Below are positions 8,050-17,776 of a stretch of DNA of 64,000 bases, piece by piece. A program made the position numbers and the translations under genes. The number at the start of each line of letters is the position of its first letter. Within the stretch, counting starts at the first letter, position 1. The stretch is from positions 46,147 through 110,146 of the forward strand of contig PBLL01000015.1 of the NCBI GenBank assembly GCA_002721755.1, given 5' to 3'. The notes under the pieces are model-generated. The model was not told the DNA's origin. It ran no database searches and was given only the letters and a program-made list of their open reading frames with translations. This stretch comes from Actinomycetota bacterium. Its GTDB lineage: Bacteria > Actinomycetota > Acidimicrobiia > Acidimicrobiales > MedAcidi-G1.

Positions 8050-10070
8050 ATCATTCGACTCTCGGCCTCTTTTGAGAGGATTGAATCAAATTCCGTATTT
8101 ACCACTACTACTCCCCTTTCTATTAAATCGATCGCACTAAGAGCTGTTTTTCTGCTCTCAGAAGGCAAAACATTTGATATCTGTTTCAATAGATCCATTG
8201 AGAGTCGTAAATTTCTAACAAATTCACCCCCAGAAAATTCTTCTGTTAAAACATCGCTCAACTCTGAACCTAAAACCCAGTCATGTATGACTTGCGCAAA
8301 TCCTGGATCTGGATTAACGATACTTTCAATTTTGTAACTGTCTTCGATTTCTGAAATTTCTCTATTCAATAGCAGGAGTTTTTCAATTCGTTCACTTGCA
8401 AAACTCCAATGAGTTTGCTGTTTCCTTATTTTACGGTCATGTCTTCTGTTGTTGTAAACAAAACATGACACTAAAGCTGCTAATTCTTCCTCTCTAAGAT
8501 CTTCAAAAATTCCTTCTGAAATAGACTTTGTGATCAACAGGTCGTGCTCATTAAATATCCTTGTTAAAGGCTCACCTATCTCAGTTAATTTCCAACCGTG
8601 CGCCATTCCACTTTTTTCCAAGACATTTCTTCGAGCAGAAACTTCTTCAAGAAGGTTACGGTTTGAAGTTTTGGGATTCCTCTCGTTTTGAAATTGTGCG
8701 AAAGAAGAAGCGAGAAGTCTTGTCGCTTCTTCTTCAGTTCTGGTGGCCAATAAGTTCGCAATCATGTTGTAAGTGGGTGTAAATGCGGAAGAGAGCCTGA
8801 AGTCTTTACTTGTAGTTAAATCAACTACTTCACCAAATGTAATGAAGGGCGACCAGCATGTAAGAGTATGGCCTTCCTCATCTATTCCTCGTCGACCCGC
8901 CCTTCCAGTTAACTGAGTGAATTGACTGGGTTTCAATATGTCATGAGTTTCACCATTAAATTTGGTTACTTTTTCGATGACTACAGACCGCGCGGGCATG
9001 TTTATTCCTACTGCTAAAGTTTCAGTAGCAAAAACGACCTTCAGCAAGCCTTCAGAAAACAGTTCTTCTATTGTTTGTTTAAAAAGTGGTAAAAGACCAG
9101 CATGGTGTGATGCAAAACCTTTTTTGAAACCTTCTAAAAGTGTGTCAACTTTTAAGAGTTCTTTTTCTTCTGCTGAGAGTACTGCAATTCTGTTTTCTGC
9201 ATAGGCAACTGCTCGGTCCGATTCATTTTTTGTATTTAAAGAATATGAATACCTCACCATCGCATCTCGAGCATCATCACAACCCTTCCGGCTGAATATG
9301 AAGAAGATCGCCGGCAGCATTTGATTTTTTTGAAGCTCCAATACAACTTCGCTACGACGGGGTGTTGTCCAACGATAGGAAAATTTTCGACCTTTGCCTC
9401 GATTTACAGTTTTAAAGATTGCACCTTTGCTGTTTGGTTTACCATTTTTTAATACGGGTATTCTCACTAACCTATGACTCTTATTCTTCTCAGTGGCTAA
9501 ATAATGTCCCTTCAATGGAACCGGTCGTGTGTTACGGGTTATCTGGGAATTATTTCCGCGTACCGAGATGATCCAGTCATTAAGTTCATCGGAATTTGAA
9601 ACAGTTGCGGACAGAGCGACAAGTAAAATTTCTTTCGGCAATGTTAGAATAATTTCTTCCCATACCGCTCCTCTGTATGGGTCTTCCAGAAAATGGATCT
9701 CGTCTAAAACAACACAATAAAGATCTTCAGGTACGCCTTTTGAGCTGTAGAGCATATTCCTCAGAACTTCGGTTGTCATCACAAGAATTCTGGAATCATT
9801 TCTGATTGAATGGTCTCCTGTAACAAGACCAACATTATTAAATCCAAATTCTTCAGAAAAATCTCTAAACTTTTGATTACACAAAGCCTTTATGGGAGCT
9901 GTGTAATAAACCCGTTTCGAACTCTTCAAAGCTTTTGCTATTGCATACTCTGCTATCAAGGTTTTTCCGCTTGACGTAGGTGCTGTCACTAAAACTGAAT
10001 TTTCCCCTTCCAAAGCTTCAATAGCTTCTTTCTGGAAGTCATCAAGTTGAAAATTCTGGTCGATCTTCAA
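8046..10070 (-). CDS. helY: Ski2/Mtr4-like DExH helicase, HelY family
   Basis: 674 residues starting at a TTG that overlaps the tatC stop (TTGA). Motif I APTSSGKT, motif II DEIH, motif III SAT, a Q-x-x-GRAGRRG motif VI and the RecA2 signature GFASHHAGLLP place it with actinobacterial HelY and archaeal/eukaryal Ski2-like helicases, which unwind RNA (or DNA) 3'-5' using ATP. It is shorter than mycobacterial HelY (about 900 residues), mainly after the second RecA domain. The tatA-tatC-helY order next to paf genes is also seen in Mycobacterium. Confidence 0.85.
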   Translation of the reverse strand: MKIDQNFQLDDFQKEAIEALEGENSVLVTAPTSSGKTLIAEYAIAKALKSSKRVYYTAPIKALCNQKFRDFSEEFGFNNVGLVTGDHSIRNDSRILVMTTEVLRNMLYSSKGVPEDLYCVVLDEIHFLEDPYRGAVWEEIILTLPKEILLVALSATVSNSDELNDWIISVRGNNSQITRNTRPVPLKGHYLATEKNKSHRLVRIPVLKNGKPNSKGAIFKTVNRGKGRKFSYRWTTPRRSEVVLELQKNQMLPAIFFIFSRKGCDDARDAMVRYSYSLNTKNESDRAVAYAENRIAVLSAEEKELLKVDTLLEGFKKGFASHHAGLLPLFKQTIEELFSEGLLKVVFATETLAVGINMPARSVVIEKVTKFNGETHDILKPSQFTQLTGRAGRRGIDEEGHTLTCWSPFITFGEVVDLTTSKDFRLSSAFTPTYNMIANLLATRTEEEATRLLASSFAQFQNERNPKTSNRNLLEEVSARRNVLEKSGMAHGWKLTEIGEPLTRIFNEHDLLITKSISEGIFEDLREEELAALVSCFVYNNRRHDRKIRKQQTHWSFASERIEKLLLLNREISEIEDSYKIESIVNPDPGFAQVIHDWVLGSELSDVLTEEFSGGEFVRNLRLSMDLLKQISNVLPSESRKTALSAIDLIERGVVVVNTEFDSILSKEAESRMI

Positions 10071-10834
10071 GCCTCAGTCCGCATCTTACGATTTCTCAAC
10101 GAACCAACAAGTATTGCGATTTCATAGAAGAAAACCATTGGAACAGAGAGAATTACTAACGTAAAGGGGTCTCCACTCGGAGTTAAGACAGCGACTAAAG
10201 CTACAACTCCGACTATTGCATACCTTCGACTTCGGCGTAAGGCACTTGGAGTTAGAACTCCTAGTAGTTGTAGAAATATTAAGAGTAATGGGAACTCGAA
10301 ACCTATTCCAAAGGCCACAATCATCTTAATAACAAAACCTATGTATTTAGATGGAGAGAAAACGCTTACTAAATCAGGCCCTCCAATGTCGACTAAAAAA
10401 TCGAGTGCGCGCGGGATGCTCCAATACGCTAGGACTGCCCCTGCTATGAATAAGAGTAGCCCTGATAAGACAAAAGGTATTGCCCACTTTTTTTCTTTAG
10501 CCAGCAATCCTGGTGCAATGAAACGCCAAGCCTGCCATAGAAGCATTGGCACTGAGAGTATAAGTCCCCCATAACCTGCAATAGTTAATCTGACGCTGAA
10601 AGGTTCTAGAGGGTCAGTCACGAGAAGATCACAACCAAGACCAAAAATTGAATCACTACCTGAAGCACCTCTAATTTGGCAATATGGTTCCAATAAAAGT
10701 TCTAGAATCCAGTCGTACAAGAACCAACAGGCTATTCCTCCAACGCAAATCGAAATAATGGAAATAAGTAACCGTTTCCTCAACTCTTGTAGATGTCCAA
10801 GAAGAGGCATCCGGTCCTTTTCGTTTGCAACCAC
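10067..10834 (-). CDS. tatC: Sec-independent protein translocase TatC
   Basis: 255 residues with six predicted transmembrane helices. The N-terminal MPLLGHLQELRKRLLIS is the conserved cytoplasmic TatC motif that binds the twin-arginine signal, and the FxxPLLLIFLQLLGVLTPSALRRSRRYAIV region with TPSGDPFT matches helices 4-6. With TatA/B it forms the receptor for folded exported proteins. It starts with GTG immediately after the TAA of the upstream tat gene (TAAGTG), so translation is coupled. Confidence 0.95.
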   Translation of the reverse strand: MVANEKDRMPLLGHLQELRKRLLISIISICVGGIACWFLYDWILELLLEPYCQIRGASGSDSIFGLGCDLLVTDPLEPFSVRLTIAGYGGLILSVPMLLWQAWRFIAPGLLAKEKKWAIPFVLSGLLLFIAGAVLAYWSIPRALDFLVDIGGPDLVSVFSPSKYIGFVIKMIVAFGIGFEFPLLLIFLQLLGVLTPSALRRSRRYAIVGVVALVAVLTPSGDPFTLVILSVPMVFFYEIAILVGSLRNRKMRTEA

Positions 10835-11110
10835 TTAACTGCTCTGATCTTTCAGATCATTAATATTTGCTTGCTCTTCTTGCTCTTGTTCTTCTTGCTT
10901 TAATAGTGCTCCTTGTGCTCTCGCTTTACTTTCAATTTCAGGATCTTCAACCGCGCTCCGAAGTTCTTCTTGAAAACTTCTACTCATTCGTTTCACATCG
11001 GTCAAAAATTTCCCAATTTTTCTAGCAAACTCTGGAAGTCGTTCTGGACCGAGAAGGAGTAGTCCAAGAAGCAAAATTACTAAAACCTCACCACCACCAA
11101 TATTTCCCAT
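10835..11110 (-). CDS. tatA: twin-arginine translocase TatA/TatB-type subunit
   Basis: 91 residues: one N-terminal transmembrane helix (about 6-20), the LLGPERLPEFARKIGKFL hinge and amphipathic helix, then a charged, Glu/Gln-rich tail. The GPERLPE hinge is closer to TatB than to the FGxKKLPE of typical TatA, but only one such gene lies here, so it may serve either role. It is the first gene of a tatA-tatC-helY run. A 66-bp divergent gap to the GDPD gene should hold both promoters. Confidence 0.87.
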   Translation of the reverse strand: MGNIGGGEVLVILLLGLLLLGPERLPEFARKIGKFLTDVKRMSRSFQEELRSAVEDPEIESKARAQGALLKQEEQEQEEQANINDLKDQSS

Positions 11111-11176
11111 CCTGTGAGCCTACATAATTAGTTTCAAATGAATGCCATAAGCACGACGTTACGGCATGCTTAATGC

Positions 11177-11908
11177 ATGGAGGCAGAAAGCAGAATCGAA
11201 AGACCGCCAATTCTATTTGCCCATCGTGGGGGAAAAGCAGACGCTCCTGAAAATACTATCGAAGCTTTCTCTCTAGCCCTTTCAAATCATGCAACTGGAC
11301 TGGAAAGCGATGCGAGACTCACCAAGTGTGGAAACGTCGTCTTGCATCATGACCGTCACTATGGTCGCTTATTTTGGCGTCGACAAGTTAAAAATAATGT
11401 ATTAGACGCTCTTCCATCAACGATTCCTACCTTGGAAAAATTTTTTTCAACAATTAACGGAAATTTCGACTTATCTCTTGACGTTAAAGACTCTGAAAGT
11501 ACATATAATATTCTTGCAATTGCCGAACGGTTTTCATTTCCACTGAAGAGACTCTGGCTTTGTCATCCTGATATTGAGAAAATTACGGCATGGCGTGCCT
11601 GCAATGCTGATGTAAGGCTAATAAATTCAACAGCCATTGATCGGATAAAAGAAGGTCCAGAAAGAAGACTTGCGACTCTGAAAGAAATCGGTGTCGATGC
11701 TTTTAATCTGCATTTTTCTGAATGGAACGAAGGGCTTGTTTCTCTATGTCACCGTTTTGAAGTCAGAAGTTTTGCTTGGGATGCTCAAGAGGAAAGACAG
11801 ATAAAATATCTTTTAAAGATTGGTGTCGACGGGATTTATAGCGATCACGTAAGGAAAATGTCTGAGATGTGGTCTGAGTACCAAAATAAGAACTCTAAAG
11901 TCTCTTGA
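11177..11908 (+). CDS. glycerophosphodiester phosphodiesterase-family protein (GDPD 1)
   Basis: 243 residues in a TIM-barrel GDPD frame. The N-terminal FAHRGGKADAPENTIEAF carries the catalytic His-Arg and metal-binding Glu, ESDARLTK gives the second acidic pair, and VVLHHDRHYGRL the second His. These enzymes cleave glycerophosphodiesters to glycerol 3-phosphate and an alcohol, usually in phospholipid recycling. No signal peptide is seen, so it is cytoplasmic. Its 3' end overlaps the convergent lepB gene by 14 bp. A second, better conserved GDPD lies at 41.5 kb. Confidence 0.85.
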   Translation: MEAESRIERPPILFAHRGGKADAPENTIEAFSLALSNHATGLESDARLTKCGNVVLHHDRHYGRLFWRRQVKNNVLDALPSTIPTLEKFFSTINGNFDLSLDVKDSESTYNILAIAERFSFPLKRLWLCHPDIEKITAWRACNADVRLINSTAIDRIKEGPERRLATLKEIGVDAFNLHFSEWNEGLVSLCHRFEVRSFAWDAQEERQIKYLLKIGVDGIYSDHVRKMSEMWSEYQNKNSKVS

Positions 11909-12749
11909 TTTTGCTAGCAGGCCAGACACGGATAAAAGCCCTACCCTCTACATCCTCTACTGGAACCGGTCCGAAAAATCTACTATCTCTCGAGTTGCTT
12001 CTATTATCTCCCATTACGAAAACGTGCTCGTCAGGAATCCTGCAACCTGAGTTCTCATTTGGTCGATTTACACAATTAGCCGGAGTGGAGAATGAATTAA
12101 TATCAGTGTTTAACGGTAGATAAGGTTCAAGCAGGAGACCGCCGTCAATTTCGATCCGGCCGTCTTCAACAACCACAAATTCACCCGGCAAGCCTATTAC
12201 GCGTTTTATCAAATCATCATTTCCTCCAGCTTCTGGCGTGTCAAAGACAATCAAATCTCCTCGATTAACAGAGTGAAGTTTGTAACTCAACTTGTTAACT
12301 AATATACGATCACCTTCATAAAGTGTGGGAGTCATAGAAGGTGATGGAATGTAATAAGCCTGAAAAAGGAAAGTCTTTATAAGTAGTGCCAATCCGATGG
12401 CACCTACTATGACAATTACCCATTCGACCAGTGATTTTCTCGTTCTCTTCAAAGATGAAGGAAAAAATTCTTTTTCTTGAAGAGATTCTAAAGCAGGATT
12501 CGAAATTGGCGAAGCGACCGATTCATCTCCCTCTATATCTTCGCGTGTCACAATTGATCCTCGAGGAAATTCGCTATTGCTCTCGGGTTCGTCAATTAAC
12601 TCCGTGTGAGCCTCTTGAAGGAAGGATTCATTTTCTATTTCAGTCGTTCTGTCTGACCGATTTCGAGCACGTTCCAATACATCTTGCGCCCACCTTTCAG
12701 TTTCAGAAAAAGTTTCATCTCTTTCCACGTCGGCCTTCTCATCATCCAC
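11895..12749 (-). CDS. lepB: signal peptidase I
   Basis: 284 residues with an acidic, low-complexity cytoplasmic extension (1-100), one transmembrane helix (about 108-128) and the periplasmic S26 domain. The catalytic Ser138 lies in SPSMTPTL and the general-base Lys182 in DDLIKRVIGLPG; the box-E sequence GDNRSNSRDSRFFGPV is intact. It cleaves signal peptides from secreted proteins, fitting the secreted proteases and Tat genes in the window. The long N-terminal extension is unusual compared with minimal family members. Confidence 0.93.
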   Translation of the reverse strand: MDDEKADVERDETFSETERWAQDVLERARNRSDRTTEIENESFLQEAHTELIDEPESNSEFPRGSIVTREDIEGDESVASPISNPALESLQEKEFFPSSLKRTRKSLVEWVIVIVGAIGLALLIKTFLFQAYYIPSPSMTPTLYEGDRILVNKLSYKLHSVNRGDLIVFDTPEAGGNDDLIKRVIGLPGEFVVVEDGRIEIDGGLLLEPYLPLNTDINSFSTPANCVNRPNENSGCRIPDEHVFVMGDNRSNSRDSRFFGPVPVEDVEGRAFIRVWPASKIKRL

Positions 12750-12788
12750 AGGAATAACATAGTCGAGTTCCTATGGAATGTGGGACCG

Positions 12789-13754
12789 TTAAGAGGTATA
12801 TCTTTTTAGTATCTCCTTCGCTGTCATTGACCGAATATTTTCTTCAAATTCACGGGGTATTTTGACGACTTCGGCTTTACCCCCTAGTGAGATTAGTACC
12901 TGTTTCAGCCATCCTTCTGACGCAACATGACACTGCACCCTAATTTTCTCTTTTGAAATTGTCTCTATTTCTACACCTGGGAAACTATCGACTAAATGTT
13001 TGTCGCTGGCTGGAAGTTCTATTAACACAATCGGAAAATGTTCCAAATCAGAAAAATCATCTTGCAGTTGATTGTTGTCTGTTTTTGTTTTACTCACCTC
13101 GTCTAAAATTTTGATTTTCTTAATTCTGTCAAGACGAAATGTTCTGTTTTCACTTGCTTTTTGACAGTAGGCGTGTAGATACCATTTACCTGAACTAGCA
13201 AAAATCTTCTCTGGTTCAATTTTTCTAACAGTAACTTCATTTCGGGAAGTTGAAAGATACTCAATTTCAAGAACCGTGCTGTGTTTTACCGCTCTCTGGA
13301 TCTCGCTAAGCCATTTTGTCGGTGTGGCTAGCTTAATTTCTAGAAAGTTTTCTGAGTCTTCCTGAACGGTAGATAACTTAGCCAATGCTCTGTCGAGCGG
13401 AGTCAGCTCATCTTGTGAGTCTTCATGCAAGATCTCATTGAATTCTGCAACAGCTTTTCCGGCAGCACTCAGTAAAGCTACTTCCCTGCTGTCTAATTTC
13501 ATAGGTTGTCGGAACCAATCTGCGTAACGAACCCACACTCTTTCATCTGAAACGGAAACTTCTATAAGACAATCTGGTGTAAAAGGATAAACACCAACAA
13601 AAAAAACAACATTCTCCAAGTCCTCTATTAGCTCTTGCTTCGGATAATCAAACCTTGCAACTACTTCGTCTATATAGGGTCCGTTCTGACTTTCGATCCA
13701 GGGAAGTACCGACAGTAAGCGTTTAATTCTTTCTAAGGAAGTCATCTTGCTCAT
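12789..13754 (-). CDS. pafC: WYL-domain transcriptional regulator, PafC-like
   Basis: 321 residues: an N-terminal winged-helix region, then a WYL domain around 165-225 (EIEYLSTSRNEVTVRKIEPEKIFASSGKWYLHAYC), and a WCX C-terminal extension. In mycobacteria PafB and PafC form a heterodimeric activator of the RecA-independent DNA damage response. Here its start overlaps the pafB stop by 4 bp, and both follow pafA, which is the mycobacterial order. Its gene product need not act on the proteasome itself. Confidence 0.87.
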   Translation of the reverse strand: MSKMTSLERIKRLLSVLPWIESQNGPYIDEVVARFDYPKQELIEDLENVVFFVGVYPFTPDCLIEVSVSDERVWVRYADWFRQPMKLDSREVALLSAAGKAVAEFNEILHEDSQDELTPLDRALAKLSTVQEDSENFLEIKLATPTKWLSEIQRAVKHSTVLEIEYLSTSRNEVTVRKIEPEKIFASSGKWYLHAYCQKASENRTFRLDRIKKIKILDEVSKTKTDNNQLQDDFSDLEHFPIVLIELPASDKHLVDSFPGVEIETISKEKIRVQCHVASEGWLKQVLISLGGKAEVVKIPREFEENIRSMTAKEILKRYTS

Positions 13755-14656
13755 ACCAGTGCCTCCAACCAGTCAATTATCGCTGCACGGGCTTCAGGAG
13801 GTTCTAACACTTCAGCTGCATCGAGAAAGGAGAAGACAAAAATCATAAATTTCCCCCAATCCCGAACCAGTTCCGTAAAAATTATTGATCCGTCAGATAA
13901 TTCTTCGATTTCGTTTTTATCTCCTAGAATTTCCAATGCCCAGGTAGCGTGTGAGTTTTGAACTTTAAATTTGACAATCTTTTCTTCTTCACCAAAACGC
14001 CAAGCGGGCTCTTGAAGTATCTCGAAAAGGTCATCGGATAATTCGAATTTTTTCGAGGTGATTTCAATTTTCCCTTCAATGCGGTCAACTCTGAAATGCC
14101 TAATGTCTTCACGCCCTCGGTCGTACGCAATCAGATACCAGTTGCCTTGTGAAAAAACCAATCGGTAAGGGTCTACTTCCCGTTTCTCATTTTTGTACGC
14201 AAATAAGATGGTCGAATGTTCGGCGAGCGCTTCGATGATTGTTTGATGAGAGCTTTCGGTGGGTATTTCACTAATAGCCGATTTTTTTTCCTGCAAAACT
14301 CCACCCATTTTGTAAAAGGGTGAGTCGGTGTCTTCTTCAGAAAATTGAATGAGGTTTGAAGCCAAATGTAAGGCAGCTATCTCATCTTCTTCTAAAAATG
14401 GGTGGTTGGCCTCATAGTCACTTTTAAGTATTCGATAACCGTCCAAAGGTGGATCAGTTCCTGGGATGCGTTCCAAGGAAATGGGTATCCCCAAAGCTCT
14501 TAGTTCATCTTTGTCTCTCTCAAAAGAGCGTCTAAAGGACTCATCGCTTTCCGTATAGGCTCCCGGTATTCGTTCACGTATCTGGTGTCGGCTCAGAGGT
14601 TTTTCTGTCGCTAAAAGAGCTGAAATTAGGTTTAATAGCCTCTCAATTTTTCTCAC
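13751..14656 (-). CDS. pafB: WYL-domain transcriptional regulator, PafB-like
   Basis: 301 residues. The N-terminus (RKIERLLNLISALLATEKPLSRHQIRERI) is the helix-turn-helix typical of PafB. The WYL domain is around 145-200 (ILFAYKNEKREVDPYRLVFSQGNWYLIAYD), followed by a WCX domain. It is the probable partner of the downstream pafC product in damage-responsive activation. It starts 25 bp after the pafA stop, in the same operon direction as the proteasome genes. Confidence 0.88.
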   Translation of the reverse strand: MRKIERLLNLISALLATEKPLSRHQIRERIPGAYTESDESFRRSFERDKDELRALGIPISLERIPGTDPPLDGYRILKSDYEANHPFLEEDEIAALHLASNLIQFSEEDTDSPFYKMGGVLQEKKSAISEIPTESSHQTIIEALAEHSTILFAYKNEKREVDPYRLVFSQGNWYLIAYDRGREDIRHFRVDRIEGKIEITSKKFELSDDLFEILQEPAWRFGEEEKIVKFKVQNSHATWALEILGDKNEIEELSDGSIIFTELVRDWGKFMIFVFSFLDAAEVLEPPEARAAIIDWLEALV

Positions 14657-14681
14657 AAAAGCATGTTAGACCGTTATGTCA

Positions 14682-16040
14682 CTACAGGGAATCAATGAGC
14701 TTTTGAACTCTTTCGTCTTCAAAACGGAAAGGATCTTTACAGAGAACAGTCCTTTGTGCTTGATCATTTAGCTTCAAATGGACCCAATCGACCGTATAAT
14801 CTCGTTTTTTCTCTTTTGCACGACGAATGAACTCGCCTCGAAGCCTTGCGCGAGTAGTTTCAGGTGGATCTTCCACGGCGTCCCTAATTTCAGCTTCATT
14901 TAAAATACTTTTAATAAGACCTTTTCTGTTCATATGATAAAACAAACCTCGGTCCGTATTAACGTCGTGATACTGAAGGTCCAAAAGCGCTACTCGTGGA
15001 TCCGCTAATGAAAGATTGTTTCGCGATCTGTAACTCTCCACTAGATGATATTTAGAAACCCAGTCGCACTCCGCTGATAATTTCATAGGATCATTTTCTA
15101 ATTGGTTCAAGCAGTGTTCCCACATTTCTATGACTTCTTTTTCCTCTTCGTTTAATTCACGCATTTCAGCAAAAAGATGGGCCTTTTCCAAAAATTCTTT
15201 TTGCATTTCAAGGGCAGATAATTCACGCCCATTCGTCAAACGTACTTTTCTTTTACACGTTAAATCATGGCTGATTTCACGAATGGCTCTTATCGGGTTT
15301 TCTAATGTCATGTCTCTAAATATGACGTTAGGTTCCTCCAACATTCGTAGAAGCAGTCCACAGGCACCAACCTTTAAAAAAGAGGCATACTCACTCATGT
15401 TCGAATCACCCACTATGACATGCAGCCTTCGATATCTCTCCGCGTCTGCATGAGGTTCGTCACGCGAATTTATAATCGGTCGCGATCTTGTAGTCGCGCT
15501 CGAAACACCTTCCCATATGTGTTCTGCCCTCTGGCTAATCGAGTACATAGCACCATTACCACTTTGAAGGATCTTTCCTGCTCCAGCATAAATTTGTCGA
15601 CTTATGAGAAAAGGAATCAGAACTTCCGAATATTGAAGAGATTCATCACGCCTATTTGTCAGGTAGTTTTCATGGCATCCATAGGAATTTCCTACTGAGT
15701 CAGTATTGTTCTTAAAAAGATAGATCTTGCCTTCAATACCTTCTTCATTTAGACGTATTTCTGCATTTTTAGAAAGCTGTTCAAGGATCCTTTCGCCCGC
15801 TTTTTCATGAGCTATTACGGATCTAACCGAATCGCATTCAGGTGTCGCATACTCCGGATGCGAACCTACATCTAAATAGAGACGTGCTCCGTTTTGTAAA
15901 AACACATTCGAACTTCTCCCCCACGAAACAACTCGTCTAAACAAGTATCTTGCTACCTCATCTGGACTTAAACGACGCTGACCATTAACTGTGCAAGTAA
16001 CTCCGTATTCGCTTTCGATCCCATAGATTCGTCTCTGCAT
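14682..16040 (-). CDS. pafA: Pup-protein ligase PafA
   Basis: 452 residues. The start [14 protein letters not shown] holds the conserved glutamate cluster of the carboxylate-amine ligase fold. Further family blocks are [62 protein letters not shown] and [10 protein letters not shown]. PafA uses ATP to phosphorylate the C-terminal Glu of Pup and join it to substrate lysines. It lies 21 bp after prcA, and its paralogue dop sits on the other side of the proteasome genes. Confidence 0.96.
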   Translation of the reverse strand: MQRRIYGIESEYGVTCTVNGQRRLSPDEVARYLFRRVVSWGRSSNVFLQNGARLYLDVGSHPEYATPECDSVRSVIAHEKAGERILEQLSKNAEIRLNEEGIEGKIYLFKNNTDSVGNSYGCHENYLTNRRDESLQYSEVLIPFLISRQIYAGAGKILQSGNGAMYSISQRAEHIWEGVSSATTRSRPIINSRDEPHADAERYRRLHVIVGDSNMSEYASFLKVGACGLLLRMLEEPNVIFRDMTLENPIRAIREISHDLTCKRKVRLTNGRELSALEMQKEFLEKAHLFAEMRELNEEEKEVIEMWEHCLNQLENDPMKLSAECDWVSKYHLVESYRSRNNLSLADPRVALLDLQYHDVNTDRGLFYHMNRKGLIKSILNEAEIRDAVEDPPETTRARLRGEFIRRAKEKKRDYTVDWVHLKLNDQAQRTVLCKDPFRFEDERVQKLIDSL

Positions 16041-16061
16041 TTTCCGGTGAGACTTGAGAGT

Positions 16062-16739
16062 TCAGGCTAAAAGCCCGTTTAACTCTTCTCCTTCTATGCG
16101 ATTAAATGCCCTTCTGCCATTACCACGGGACAAGACCGCAATTTCCAATTCATCGGGTGAAAAACTTCTATCGGGACCTGACAGGGCTGATGTGGTCAAC
16201 TTGACAATCTCTTGAAGAGATAATCCTGACTTCCAGTCTTGCTCAATCTTCTCTCGAACAAGGTCAGCTTCACCTCCAATCACAACAAAAGAAGACGTAT
16301 CCATTACAGTTCCATCATAAAGCAGATGAAAAAGTTGGTCCTCTTGAGATGAATCGCCTATTTCCGCCACGATCATTTCTACTTCCAGAGGTTTCATCTC
16401 ATGAGTAAAGTACTGCCCCAAAATCTGCGCATATTGATTCGCAAGCCAACGTGCATCAACGTCATCACGACTGAATGAATAACCTTTTAAATCCGCGTGC
16501 CTAATCCCAGCAATCCTCAACTGATCAAATTCGCTATATTTTCCTACACCCATGAAACCAATTTTGTCGTATATTTCACCCGCTTTCCGCAAGGTGTTCG
16601 AAGGGTTTTCTGCACACAGCAAAACTCCTTCTGAATAGGTGCAAGCAGCTGCAGCCTTCCCTCTTGCTATTCCCTTACGCGCATAGTCTGCACGGTCTTT
16701 CATCAACTGTTCAGGAGAAACATACATTGGCATTGTCAT
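16062..16739 (-). CDS. prcA: proteasome subunit alpha
   Basis: 225 residues. The MYVSPEQLMKDRADYARKGIARGK start is the actinobacterial PrcA gate and H0 helix, followed by the alpha-subunit strand ACTYSEGVLLCAEN. Alpha rings cap the 20S core and dock the ATPase. The ATG overlaps the prcB stop by one base (TAATG), so alpha and beta are co-translated, as expected for a fixed stoichiometry. No catalytic Thr is expected or seen. Confidence 0.95.
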   Translation of the reverse strand: MTMPMYVSPEQLMKDRADYARKGIARGKAAAACTYSEGVLLCAENPSNTLRKAGEIYDKIGFMGVGKYSEFDQLRIAGIRHADLKGYSFSRDDVDARWLANQYAQILGQYFTHEMKPLEVEMIVAEIGDSSQEDQLFHLLYDGTVMDTSSFVVIGGEADLVREKIEQDWKSGLSLQEIVKLTTSALSGPDRSFSPDELEIAVLSRGNGRRAFNRIEGEELNGLLA

Positions 16740-17533
16740 TATGAGCCACTCCTTTGCGACATGCTTTGGATTATAGATTCAGTACGATCAGCCAAATCAC
16801 CATCGGGAATACGCTCAAACCCGTCTGAATCAATTTTCGCAACAACTGGAAAAATGCCCCTCAATATGTCAGGGCCACCAGTAGCACTGTCCTCTTCTGA
16901 CGCTTCAAGTAATGCTTCAAGAGAGATACTGATTGCTTCACCAAGCTCTAGCGATACTGAATGTCGTAATTTAACCACGGTGGAAGCATGTAGACTACCT
17001 GATCCAGTAGCCACAAAATCCTTTTCCTCATATCGACCTCCAGTAATATCGAACTGGAATAGCCTTCCTTGACCAGTCTTTTCCTCATAACCCGCAAAAA
17101 TCGGTATAACACCTAAACCCTGCATCGCAGACGGAAGATTGCCTTTAAGCATCAAGCTCAACTGGTTTGCTTTCCCATCAAGACTTAGAGGTGAACCTTC
17201 AACTTTTTCGTAGTGTTCTAGTTGCAACTGAAATAATCTCACCATTTCCATGGCTGGTCCTGCCGCACCAGATATTCCAACACCGGAGAAAGCATCTGCA
17301 GGGAACACTTTTTCCATTGTTCGATGACTTATCAAATTGCCGCTTGTGGCTCTACGATCACCAGCCATAAGCACTCCACCCTCGTAGCGAATAGCGACGA
17401 TAGTTGTGCCGTGTGTAACTGAATTACCCTCTCCAATCCTTTCCAATGGTTTTTGATTGGGTGTAACTTTTTGCAACAACCCGAAAAAACTGGGACCCGG
17501 ATCTTCTGATGGTGTGAATATTGGAAGTGTCAC
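16739..17533 (-). CDS. prcB: proteasome subunit beta
   Basis: 264 residues including a propeptide of 42. Autocleavage in SVTHG|TTIVAIRY would expose Thr43 as the nucleophile, and the GGVLMAGDRRATSGNLI segment supplies the conserved Asp and Lys-region strands. The beta rings carry proteolysis in the 20S core. The gene follows pup by about 30 bp and overlaps prcA. All components needed for a functional Pup-proteasome are present in this locus. Confidence 0.96.
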   Translation of the reverse strand: MTLPIFTPSEDPGPSFFGLLQKVTPNQKPLERIGEGNSVTHGTTIVAIRYEGGVLMAGDRRATSGNLISHRTMEKVFPADAFSGVGISGAAGPAMEMVRLFQLQLEHYEKVEGSPLSLDGKANQLSLMLKGNLPSAMQGLGVIPIFAGYEEKTGQGRLFQFDITGGRYEEKDFVATGSGSLHASTVVKLRHSVSLELGEAISISLEALLEASEEDSATGGPDILRGIFPVVAKIDSDGFERIPDGDLADRTESIIQSMSQRSGS

Positions 17534-17563
17534 AATTAAATCCTACAAGCATAAGAAGCTTGT

Positions 17564-17758
17564 CTACTCCCCGCCTTTTTGAACATAATTCTTTACAAAT
17601 TCTTCAGCATTCGTTTCAAGCACTTCATCAATTTCGTCAAGTAACCCATCAAGCTCAGCGCTGAGTTCACTGCTCCGAGTCGAATCTATTTCGCTCGAAA
17701 CGGTCTCTTCCTGATTTTTTTCCAGTTTTTTCTGTTTTTTCTGCTCTTTTTCAGCCAT
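17564..17758 (-). CDS. pup: prokaryotic ubiquitin-like protein Pup
   Basis: 64 residues from the ATG at 17758, the same length as mycobacterial Pup; a TTG at 17773 is a possible but unlikely longer start. The N-terminal half is Lys/Glu-rich and disordered-looking, and the C-terminal half has the SAELDGLLDEIDEVLETNAEEFVKNYVQKGG helix region that binds Mpa. The gene ends in GGE (GAG codon) rather than GGQ, so the encoded protein is ready for ligation without Dop deamidation. It lies between dop and prcB. Confidence 0.95.
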   Translation of the reverse strand: MAEKEQKKQKKLEKNQEETVSSEIDSTRSSELSAELDGLLDEIDEVLETNAEEFVKNYVQKGGE

Positions 17759-17776
17759 TTTATTTGACCTCAATTA

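Noticed and set aside
17759-17773. Longer Pup start at TTG (17773)
   Set aside because: The ATG at 17758 gives the usual 64 residues; the extra five residues have no counterpart in Pup.
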